From Candidatus Trichofilum aggregatum (GTDB lineage: Bacteria > Chloroflexota > Anaerolineae > Promineifilales > Promineifilaceae), in assembly GCA_016716885.1 (NCBI GenBank), contig JADJUV010000161.1, positions 1 to 5,973 of the forward strand: a stretch of DNA of 5,973 nucleotides. The letters are read 5' to 3'. The notes under the pieces were generated by a model. The model searched no databases and was not told where the DNA came from. It was given only the letters and a program-made list of their open reading frames with translations. Position 1 is the first letter of the stretch, and each line of letters begins with the position of its first letter. Shown one piece after another: positions 1 to 5,973 of the stretch. Both the position numbers and the translations under genes were made by a program.

Positions 1-398
1 ATTCGTATTAAACTTCGCCAAAGACACTACTGGATAGAGAATCTAAAGTATGTCTACTCTTATGGGTTATCTCATCTCGATGTGAGGTACGACAAGTTTA
101 GAGAGACAGGAAAGACAATAGTCAGGTACGACATGCCTAGCGGTTACACAATATCTCAGGTCGGCGGTGTTAGCCCAAATATATATAATGTGTCTAATGC
201 CGAATTGGACGATATATTCTCTTACCGGGTAATCTGGGAAACATCCTACGATTCCGGAGTGTATACCTTAGAGCCTGTTGCTGATTCTGCCTCGTGTTTG
301 ATAGAAGTGACCCTCAACAAAACCCAGGCAAAGGTTCACCCGCACTAGCACGACTAGCGATATCTCCCAACTATGACTTTATAGAGGTCATGCACTAG
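1..398 (+). CDS. 3' end of an unrecognised phage protein, one frameshift
   Basis: The reading frame is open from the first base, so the gene begins upstream of the window; the internal GTG at 82 is probably not the start. The frame used from 1 stops at a TAG at 346-348, but another frame is open through the same stretch and gives a natural ending (LAISPNYDFIEVMH, then TAG at 396-398), two bases before the next gene's ATG. I infer one lost base at about 310-335. The visible part, about 130 residues, is rich in Tyr, Ser, Val and Asp, has no obvious membrane segment and no motif I recognise. Its place ahead of a sugar transferase and lysis genes would fit a virion (tail or fibre) protein, but that is only context. 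The 346 stop could instead be the true end. Confidence 0.55.
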
Positions 399-399
399 T

Positions 400-1068
400 A
401 TGATTCATTTGGTCTGGTTTGGTCTTGGCATTGAAGAGGCCCACAAGACCAAAGATGACATGGCAGCAAATCCATCCAGATCTATCGGTAAAACTTTGGA
501 CTACTCCAACCGAGGAAGCCTTTAGTATCTTTGAGTCTACCCGTAAGCTCGTGATTACAAAAGATCATGCCAGGCATCTCTCGAACTTAACTCGATACTC
601 TTTATTATATGAGTTCGGTGGATACTATGTAGACTGTGATACTATTCCTTTAGCTCCTATTACCACCTTAGGATTTAGGCCCTTGGAGCGCTTCGATGAG
701 AGGTAGACCAGAAGGCGCGTTTTTAGCTTCACCTCCAAGGTCTCAATGGATGAGGTCTGTTATAGATAGGTGCGCGGGTTTTCGAAGCTCAACGGAACAA
801 CAGCGCCAAAAGCATCTGGATCAAAAGCTTTATTAGATGTACACTTAAAGGAACGGAACGCTAAGCTGATTCCTGCCGGGGTACTCTTCTCTACGGACAG
901 ATTTGGTAGGCCAAATAAGCAGGCTTCTGTACAAATAGCTGACCATAAATGGCAAACCAGTTCGGCTAGATAACTGTGATATCCGCAAAAAGGTATTACT
1001 AGTACCCCAGGAGGATACCAAGGGCGCGTCGCAGTTTTGTGTTTCGCAACCTTCTTAGGGCCGTTTGA
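400..1068 (+). CDS. Small DXD-type glycosyltransferase (sugar-binding DXD family), frameshifted
   Basis: Starts at ATG 400 with MIHLVWFG, the typical opening of small sugar transferases (Gly_transf_sug / OCH1-like), followed by an HPDLSVKLWT strand and the core LLYEFGGYYVDCDTIPLAP. The DCD at 632-640 is the DXD motif that binds the metal and nucleotide-sugar. A later IADHKWQTS resembles the family's C-terminal H-x-W region. These pieces lie in different frames: shifts are inferred near 418, 700, 770-815, 960 and 1025, giving about 221 residues, normal for the family. The end at TGA 1066-1068, followed directly by TAG, is my best reading; the frame after 973 is less sure. It presumably moves a sugar onto a phage protein, DNA or host surface glycan; the acceptor cannot be read from sequence. 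No signal peptide or membrane helix is seen, so it is likely cytoplasmic. Confidence 0.8.
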
Positions 1069-1109
1069 TAGTTACAAGCATACGGTATCCTCCGTAGATC
1101 TATTAGAAA

Positions 1110-1118
1110 AGGATGGAG
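1110..1118 (+). promoter_or_regulatory. Ribosome binding site choosing ATG 1125 over ATG 1113
   Basis: A purine-rich AGGATGGAG lies 6 bases before ATG 1125. The in-frame ATG at 1113 falls inside this site and would have no spacing from the AAAAGG before it. The start of the following gene is therefore placed at 1125 (MALHYTGK). Confidence 0.5.
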
Positions 1119-1124
1119 ACAACG

Positions 1125-1777
1125 ATGGCATTGCATTACACAGGCAAACGTCCGGTCTTAAAGGGTCGTAATTCAAACGATGCAGTTCATACCTGGAAGG
1201 GTACGACTGCCGTATACTCCAACTACGACGTTTTTAATACCAGCCACGTTCTTGACGGTGCCCCAACACACGCTATACTCCGGTACCGGCCGTCACCCAG
1301 GTGACATTACCTTAACCCGCATGTTTAGAGGGCTTCATACTAACTTCCCATTACAAACGTAGGTGGTGGAACTAGAATTGAAGGCATGCGCTACCGTCCT
1401 CGAGAAGAAAGCCACTAACGGTGCACAAGTTTTCTACAGTGGCTATGGACATATTTCACGCGATACCGAGTACAGCTCAGACTACTACGACAAGACAAAC
1501 AGATTCACGAAGCTCGTTGACCCAGGTCACAGCGTACGTGATGATGCTAGTGGCGCAGCTAATACTTTCGGCCACTTCGGTCCATATGTAAACAAGGGTA
1601 TTCCCGCTACTCCACTAGAGGATAGCGGATATGCAATTCCTACAGGTTATGACAATGCCTATGGCAAGAATCGTGTTCAAGAATGGCAAGGTACCGTCAT
1701 CCAAAGCGCTCAAGACCCGCGACCGTCGCCAAGATGAGCCTCCGCCGACGAGGTTCCCGAGGTGCCACTCTGAGTGA
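1125..1777 (+). CDS. Unrecognised protein, possible phage structural protein, frameshifted
   Basis: Begins MALHYTGKRPVLKGRN at 1125. Joined frames give about 216 residues, rich in Gly, Tyr, Asn, His and Thr, without a membrane helix or signal peptide, ending in a charged, proline-containing tail (DRRQDEPPPTRF) at TGA 1775-1777. Shifts are inferred near 1270, 1350, 1410 and 1690. Between 1350 and 1410 the choice is unclear: one frame has TAG at 1360-1362, while the alternative reads TNVGGGTRIEGMRYRPREES and then closes at a TAA, so I take a short excursion between two indels. I do not recognise the family. The composition, with many aromatic and small polar residues, and the position before lysis genes suggest a virion component such as a minor capsid or tail protein; that is inference. 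The last 30 residues are the least certain part. Confidence 0.6.
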
Positions 1778-1785
1778 ACGGGTGA

Positions 1786-2077
1786 ATGGTGCAACCAGAA
1801 CTGCACCACTACAAACCAGCAATCAAAATGTGGGCAGTTCTCTTCCTACTACTTATCGCTGGTGAGGGGTGGCTCGGATACAAAGGGTTCGCTGTTTTAA
1901 CGAAGCATGGCACTTGGGACTTGAAAGACCTAAGTGGAGGGCTATTTTGGTCCTGTTCTGGGTCTTTACAACCAAGCATCTCTTTTTCGTAATACATTAC
2001 CAAAACTGGATCCCTATGCATGGATAGCACATGCTGTAGGGTTGTCAAACAATAGGAGAGAAGATGTTTTCGATTGA
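1786..2077 (+). CDS. Small two-helix membrane protein overlapping the holin gene, frameshifted
   Basis: Starts at ATG 1786, eight bases after the preceding stop, with only a weak purine stretch upstream. Joined frames give about 97 residues. A first hydrophobic segment, MWAVLFLLLIAGEGWLGY, is followed by a polar stretch (FNEAWHLGLERPKWR), a second segment, AILVLFWVFTTKHLFFVIHY, and a tail ending GLSNNRREDVFD at TGA 2075-2077. Shifts are inferred at about 1865-1890 and at 2012. The second is supported because its exit frame stays open to a stop that overlaps the holin start by 14 bases, a compact arrangement common in phages. Without the fixes the ORF would end at 1992 and lose its second helix. 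The family is not recognised. Overlap with a holin makes a lysis role (antiholin or second holin) possible, but a plain membrane protein of other function is equally allowed. Confidence 0.6.
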
Positions 2078-2371
2078 CCTGGAAGTACTAAACCTTCTTG
2101 TAGGATTCTTTATCCCAATTCTGGTGGCCATTCTACCAAGGAAGTCACCAACCCAGCAGTTAAAGCTTGGTCTCTAGCTTTTGCATCTGCCGTAACAGGT
2201 ATTCCTGTGGCAGCTCAAGCTGCAGGTGGATTGGTTGCAGCTGATGCGGTCATAAGTTCTTTGACCACAATGGTTGTGGCTGTAGCCTCATATTATGGAC
2301 TCTGGAAGCCAACAGGTATTGCACCTAAGGTCCAGCACGCAACAGATAAAAAGCATATCGGCCTAGGCTGA
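2064..2371 (+). CDS. Holin (actinobacteriophage-like), one frameshift
   Basis: ATG 2064 follows a good ribosome binding site, AGGAG at 2054-2058, five bases away. The start MFSIDLEVLNLLVGFFIP runs into the first hydrophobic segment (LLVGFFIPILVAIL). Near 2138, in the AAGG run, one base appears lost; the next frame continues EVTNPAVKAWSLAFASAV and a second hydrophobic stretch ending TTMVVAVASYYGLWKPTG, then a polar Lys/His-rich tail, stopping at TGA 2369-2371. The product is about 102 residues. The layout (acidic start, helix, VTNPAVKAW linker, hydrophobic region, VAVA-YYGLWKPTG, charged tail) is the one I know from actinophage holins. Such proteins accumulate in the inner membrane and open at a set time to release or activate the endolysin. 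No endolysin gene lies in the window, so it should be outside it or elsewhere. Confidence 0.8.
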
Positions 2372-2378
2372 TTTGATT

Positions 2379-2398
2379 TGGTGCCCCACTAGGCACTA
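2379..2398 (+). terminator. Short stem-loop just after the holin gene
   Basis: Seven pairs (TGGTGCC with GGCACTA, one G-T pair) enclose a six-base CCACTA loop, seven bases after the holin stop. No T-run follows, so alone it would be a weak terminator; it may stabilise the 3' end or be chance. Confidence 0.3.
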
Positions 2399-2420
2399 TA
2401 CTACAACTTAACCGATTGAA

Positions 2421-2458
2421 GCGGTCCTACTCTGAGCGAGTAGGGCCGCTCTCTATCT
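2421..2458 (+). terminator. Terminator-like stem-loop closing the late/lysis block
   Basis: A 12-pair stem (2421-2432 with 2438-2449, one G-T wobble, GC-rich base GCGG/CCGC) carries a five-base TGAGC loop and is followed by the pyrimidine stretch TCTCTATCT rather than a pure T-run. It lies in the only sizeable gene-free gap of the first half, between the holin stop and the next start, so it most likely ends transcription of the upstream genes. Confidence 0.7.
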
Positions 2459-2470
2459 AAAGATCTAATG

Positions 2471-2479
2471 TATTAAAAT
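2471..2479 (+). promoter_or_regulatory. Possible -10 element after the terminator
   Basis: TATTAAAAT contains TAAAAT, five of six matches to a sigma-70 type -10 box, 18 bases before ATG 2497. No convincing -35 box is seen 16-18 bases upstream, so the call rests on AT-rich context and on the need for a new start after the terminator. Confidence 0.25.
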
Positions 2480-2485
2480 ACACAA

Positions 2486-2490
2486 AAGGA
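2486..2490 (+). promoter_or_regulatory. Ribosome binding site for the gene starting at 2497
   Basis: AAGGA six bases before ATG 2497. It supports a start here, upstream of the longest uninterrupted ORF (from 2589), whose frame is joined to this ATG by one indel. Confidence 0.5.
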
Positions 2491-2496
2491 CATACA

Positions 2497-2939
2497 ATGC
2501 AAAACGCAACGAGGAGAAGGACTGGGTTGCGGAGTTTTATAAGGTTTTAGAACTAGACGAAGAAATTCACCTGCATAGGAATAAAGCCTTGTCTCTAGGC
2601 ATTGTAGATCCAGTCGACTATGCTCCCGTAACAAGACAGGCTTTCAACTGGTTGTATGATGCCGCCGCGAAAAGCGGGGCAGTTACAGACGACAATAGAA
2701 ACCACATTAAGACATTGTGCCAAAGACTCGTTTGGGCATACGGTGGGACAGTGGTTTGCTCTGTCTTTAGGAAAGAACAGAAGAAGGTAGATCAGATCGT
2801 TAACTGGAAAACCAACTACTTCTTCGAGCGACTTATATATCAAGTCTTCACACCTGAGCAGATCCTGCAGGTAAAACATCAGGAGCTACAACAAGTAAAC
2901 AAGAAACTAGTCAAGAAAATAGAAGGGCAGATTAAATGA
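2497..2939 (+). CDS. Unknown 147-residue protein ahead of the ribonucleotide reductase
   Basis: The uninterrupted ORF from 2589 has no start signal, but its frame is open back to about 2499 and reads EEKDWVAEFYKVLELDEEIH, clearly protein-like. One shift at 2500-2511 links it to ATG 2497, which has AAGGA upstream. The product is about 147 residues, soluble, with an acidic N-terminal part, a middle with Trp, Tyr and two Cys (LCQRLVWAYGG, VVCSVF), and a Gln/Lys-rich C-terminal helix (roughly residues 120-147: QVKHQELQQVNKKLVKKIEG) that could form a coiled coil. Its TGA at 2937-2939 overlaps the reductase ATG at 2936, which suggests translational coupling and a shared operon. I do not recognise the family. 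A role tied to nucleotide supply or early replication is possible from position alone. Confidence 0.7.
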
Positions 2940-4964
2940 TGGACCATCTTTCGTTCCGGTTACCAGAAGCATTTGTTGATGGTTATAAAGATAAACATAT
3001 CGAATGGGGATTCGATATCGGCGGTGGCAACAGTCTTAGTGAGTTGACCTATATCACTAAGTACTCAATGAAGAGAGAAGATGGTTCCAAAGAACGCTGG
3101 CACGAGACATGTGAGCGCGTCATCAACGGCATGTTCTCGATCTTAAAAGACCATGCTAAGATGAACGGTACCTATTGGAATGGGAACCAGGCTATGTATT
3201 CCGCAAAGGAAGCATATGATCGTATGTTCTACTTCAAGTGGACACCACCTGGTCGCGGCATAGAAAATATGGGTAAGGCTATTGTTAATAAAGAAAGAAA
3301 CTCTGCTCAACTATTTAATTGTTCATTCATTAGCACAGAGAAGCTAAGCACAGCATCAGTCAGCCTAGCTACTAGACCCTTCGTTTTGCTTATGGAGCAG
3401 TCCCTTAATGGTATCGGGGTGGGTTACGATACATTAGGTGCTGGTAAAATCAATCTCTCTAGCCCTCGTATCGATCCAGATACTAATGAATATACGATCG
3501 AAGATACCAGAGAGGCTTGGGCTGCATCTCTAGGTCAGCTCCTAGAGTGTTTCTTCTTCCCAGGACGATCCCTCATAAGGTTCGATTATTCGCAGCTACG
3601 GGCAGCTGGCACTCCCCTAAAGCGAGCTGGAGGGACAGCAAGCGGTCCCGAACCACTAATCCGCATGCACGAAAAGATAGTGGAACTTCTTATCAACCGT
3701 GACGGAGAAGCTATCACTGATATGGATATCATGGATATCTGTAACCTTGCTGCCAAAGCCGTAGTTAGTGGTGGAAGCGACGTTCTGCCCTTCTAGCTCT
3801 AGGTTCAATCGATTCAAAAGAGTTCATCAATGCCAAGAACTGGGAAGTATTCCCCGAGAGAAACGGACAGGACGGTTGGGCCCATCAGTCCAATAACCCT
3901 ATTGTCTACCAAAACTCTACGGACATCTCTTCGCTGTTTGAATTAATCGCAAAACAATGGGGAGCCGGGCTTGGTAAACATAGAAGCTTGCCGGAACTAT
4001 GGGAGACTGGCTGATGGGGAAACTTTCAGCGACCAGCTTGTGCCAAGGGGTCAATCCTTGCGGGGAAGCCACCTTGGAGCCTTATGAATTCTGTAATCTC
4101 AATGAGGTTTTCCTGCCCCACGCTGATAGCCCCGAAGACTTCTGTCGTACTCTTAAGTTCGCATACCTCTACTCTAAAGCTGTTACGCTCCTACCTACAC
4201 CATGGCCCGAAGTTAACGAGGTTTTGGTTAGGAATAGACGAATCGGAACTGGGATTACCGGGTAGCAGGTTATCTTGAAGAGCACGGTGGCACGGGCTTC
4301 GGGAGATCGACATTGGTTACAAAGAAATTCAGAAATGGGATGAAACCTATTCTGCATGGCTTGGCGTAAGAAACTCAATCAAGACGACAGTGGTTAAGCC
4401 TAGTGGTACAACTTCTATCGTCGGCAACGTGACACCAGGTGTTCATTGGCCCGTTACTAGCGGTAGATTCATGCGGACCCAAAGATTCTCGGCTAGTGAT
4501 CCCATGCTTGCGTTGTTTGAGGAAGCAGGCTATAAGATTGAACCCGATATTATGAATCCAGACTTCGAGAGTCGTTTATTTCCCAACAGCTGGGTTTGAA
4601 ATGAGGTCCGAGAAAGAGGTATCAATCTGGGAAAAGGCTGCCTTGGCTGCACTTTGTCAAAGATATTGGGCCGATCAATCTGTTAGCGTGACAATCACCT
4701 TTAACCCCACCACAGAGGCTAAGGAGGTTGGGCCGGTCATTAAGGCTTACTCAGACCAGTTAAAGACCATGAGCTTCCTGCCGATGGACCCCAACAGTTA
4801 CCCCCAAATGCCTATCGCTGATGTGAGCGAGCAGGAGTGGGAAGATGCTAGAGCACAAGTGCAGCACATTGATTGGTCTACCATTTACGATACGGGTATT
4901 GGCTTGGACGCTGAGGGTGATAAGTTTTGGCAACAACGACCATTGCGAGATACCTCAGAGATAA
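2936..4964 (+). CDS. nrdJ: Adenosylcobalamin-dependent (class II) ribonucleoside-triphosphate reductase, frameshifted
   Basis: Reduces NTPs to dNTPs in the cytoplasm, using adenosylcobalamin to make a thiyl radical. Joined frames give about 675 residues (Lactobacillus RTPR is 739). In order: EWGFDIGGGNSLSELTY near the N-terminus; TPPGRGIENMG; LFNCSF with Cys129 (codon 3320), matching redox Cys119; LNGIGVGYDTLGAG; AGTPLKRAGGTASGPEPL; RRSALLALG; VNPCGE with the radical Cys (4059-4061, matching Cys408) and its Glu; FCNLNEVF with the redox partner (4092-4094) exactly 11 residues on, as in Cys408/Cys419; TLLPTPWPEVNEV; VKPSGTTSIVGNVTPGVH; EVSIWEKAALAAL; WADQSVSVTITF. Shifts are inferred near 3774, 3961, 4048, 4263, 4301, 4569 and 4928. 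The last restores a C-terminal C-x4-C pair and an end at TAA 4962-4964 rather than TGA 4967-4969. ATG 2936 overlaps the upstream stop and follows AGAAGGG. Confidence 0.93.
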
Positions 4965-4984
4965 ATTGAAATCTACAACCTAGT

Positions 4985-4990
4985 TTGACA
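4985..4990 (+). promoter_or_regulatory. Possible -35 box upstream of thyX
   Basis: A perfect TTGACA sits 49 bases before the thyX start. The best -10 candidate at the right distance, TAAGTC at 5007-5012, is poor and lies within the hairpin, so promoter activity is uncertain. Confidence 0.25.
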
Positions 4991-5022
4991 TGATAAGGGG
5001 ACAAATTAAGTCCCTTTTCATG
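4989..5022 (+). terminator. Terminator-like hairpin between reductase and thyX
   Basis: The arms 4989-5002 and 5010-5022 form 13 pairs (one G-T) with a single bulged T at 4994 and a seven-base AAATTAA loop. The GC core (GGGAC/GTCCC) is followed by TTTT, as in an intrinsic terminator. The 3' arm ends next to the thyX ribosome binding site (GGAAAG, 5022-5027), so the structure could also tune thyX expression. Confidence 0.6.
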
Positions 5023-5033
5023 GAAAGATTTAA

Positions 5034-5905
5034 ATGATAGAAGCAAAAGTAATAGCAGATTCAGAGATTGACGGCCAGAGAATCACAACGGTCGAAGTCA
5101 CTATGCATAGATATGTTTTGGCTGAACTTAACACGCACCGAGTATTCTCCTCGCAACTCTGCCTCAAGCCGTGCAATCCCCATTGCAAAGCAGCTCAAGC
5201 GGGTCAAAACAGACACAGCTTGGCCAGTAGAATGGGGTTCAAACCAGTCCGGTATGCAAGCTGGAGAGCCACTGTAGGCTTTAAGGCTTGAGAGCCAAAA
5301 GAGCCTGGACAAAGGCTAGAAATGCCGCTGTTAGACAGGCTAAGAAGCTCGAGAAGATTGTGTACACAAGCAGGCAACCAATCGCCCTCTAGAACCCTTC
5401 ATGTGGCACACTATTATCATCACAAGCACTGAATGGGAGAACTTTCTCTCAGCGCTGTAGCCCACTTGCTCAGCCTGGAGATTCGTGTGGCAGCAGAGGC
5501 TATTAGAGACGCAATCTGAGCCCTACACCTCAAGCCCCAGACGTTCATCTCCCTTATTTGCAGCCAGACGAGCACAAACTGCCACTAGCTGTTAAGATCA
5601 AGATTTGTGCAGCCAGATGTGCCCGTGTTTCCTATCTTACCCAGGATGGTAAGAGAAACACAGAGAAGGACCTAGAGCTATTCGAGCGGTTAACCACCGC
5701 AAAGCCACCTCACTGGTCCCCACTAGAGCACGTTGCATTTTATGCACCAGTTAATATTCCTGACGATCAAACAATCGGTGATTCGCGTGTTAATGCATCC
5801 TTGGTCAACATATTCCAAGGGAACTTCACTGGTGGTTGGGGTCAACTTCGACACAATCTCCTCGTTTTGAGAGATATTGAGAACGAATACCAGAGGGTAT
5901 CATAA
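5034..5905 (+). CDS. thyX: Flavin-dependent thymidylate synthase ThyX, frameshifted
   Basis: Methylates dUMP to dTMP using methylenetetrahydrofolate, with FAD and NADPH. ATG 5034 follows GGAAAG by six bases. The order of motifs is that of the long (about 290-residue) ThyX form: MIEAKVIADS; LAELNTHRVFS then RNSASSRAIP, together HR-x7-S of the ThyX signature; PVEWGSNQSGMQAGEP; RAWTKARNAAVRQAKKLE; VHKQATNR-LEPFMWHTIII; TSTEWENF; QRCSPLAQPEIRVAAEAI, the dUMP-binding region; VHLPYLQPDE; ARCARVSYLTQDGK; EKDLELFERL; PPHWSPLEHVAF; and a C-terminal GNFTGGWGQLRH. Shifts are inferred near 5147, 5272, 5287, 5359, 5448, 5477 and 5515; joined, the protein has about 290 residues and stops at TAA 5903-5905. 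With the reductase upstream it forms a DNA-precursor module and replaces folate-linked ThyA. Confidence 0.93.
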
Positions 5906-5973
5906 TGGTAGTTGTTCAGGTTCTTGTAGCAGCATTTTTGATGTGGTGGGCCGTAGTAAGCATCTCTAAACTG
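5905..5973 (+). CDS. Start of a small membrane-associated protein, cut by the window end
   Basis: ATG 5905-5907 shares its first base with the thyX TAA, a coupled arrangement, with the purine-rich AGAGGG of the thyX tail seven bases upstream. The 23 visible residues begin MVVVQVLVAAFLMWWAVVSI, a hydrophobic segment long enough to span a membrane or act as a signal anchor. The rest lies outside the window, so no function can be given. Confidence 0.55.
   Translation, partial: MVVVQVLVAAFLMWWAVVSISKL

Noticed and set aside
342..398. Direct repeat GCACTAG at 342-348 and 392-398
   Set aside because: Seven bases is too short to be meaningful, and both copies lie in the coding end of the first gene.
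1360..1362. TAG reassignment or readthrough to explain several internal TAG stops (704, 1360, 3792, 4263, 5275, 5388, 5458)
   Set aside because: After most of these stops the conserved protein continues in a different frame, so reading TAG as an amino acid does not restore it. Internal TGA stops occur at shifts too, and all three stops appear at gene ends.
1809..2048. Reverse-strand ORF of 79 residues
   Set aside because: It is a shadow of the forward membrane-protein gene, whose frames explain the region and link to the holin.
2595..2879. Reverse-strand ORF of 94 residues
   Set aside because: It mirrors the well-supported forward gene, has no ribosome binding site or recognisable motif, and all firm genes are on the + strand.
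3517..3702. Forward ORF of 61 residues inside nrdJ
   Set aside because: It is out of frame within an uninterrupted, strongly conserved part of the reductase.
3760..3800. Programmed ribosomal frameshift in nrdJ
   Set aside because: There are about seven shifts in this gene, in both directions, with no shared slippery sequence or downstream structure, and similar ones in every other gene.
2936..4964. Intein or intron splitting the reductase
   Set aside because: The pieces join with no inserted segment, and the joined length is normal for the family.
1..5973. CRISPR array, tRNA, insertion sequence, attachment site or diversity-generating repeat
   Set aside because: I saw no regularly spaced repeats, cloverleaf sequence, transposase or integrase motif, or reverse transcriptase; the window is explained by packed phage genes.

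Overview
This window reads as part of a tailed-phage genome (or a prophage). All recognisable genes lie on the + strand, are short and tightly packed, and often overlap at their ends. The best markers are a holin of the kind common in actinobacteriophages, an adenosylcobalamin-dependent (class II) ribonucleoside-triphosphate reductase and a flavin-dependent thymidylate synthase ThyX. Mycobacteriophages of the L5/D29 type also carry a class II reductase and ThyX, so an actinobacterial host is a reasonable inference. The base composition looks only moderate in GC, unlike most cultured actinophages, so the host is uncertain.

Almost every gene is split by single-base shifts. By my reading there are about 28, roughly half apparent insertions and half deletions, many at short homopolymers. 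Motifs and catalytic residues stay intact on both sides of each break, and joining the frames gives normal-length proteins. I therefore treat them as probable sequencing or assembly indels, and give each gene as one interval spanning its pieces.

Layout. Positions 1-398: end of an unrecognised protein. 400-1068: small DXD-type sugar transferase. 1125-1777: unrecognised, possibly structural protein. 1786-2077: two-helix membrane protein. 2064-2371: holin. A hairpin and a strong terminator-like stem-loop (2379-2458) close this late/lysis block. 2497-2939: unknown 147-residue protein whose stop overlaps the start of the reductase (2936-4964). A terminator-like hairpin (4989-5022) separates that from thyX (5034-5905). 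The last gene starts inside the thyX stop codon and runs off the window; it begins with a hydrophobic segment.

The second half works as a DNA-precursor module: the reductase makes dNTPs from NTPs using cobalamin, and ThyX converts dUMP to dTMP using FAD/NADPH and methylenetetrahydrofolate. The first half carries late functions (virion or surface modification and lysis). No tRNA, CRISPR array, insertion sequence, integrase or reverse-strand gene was found.
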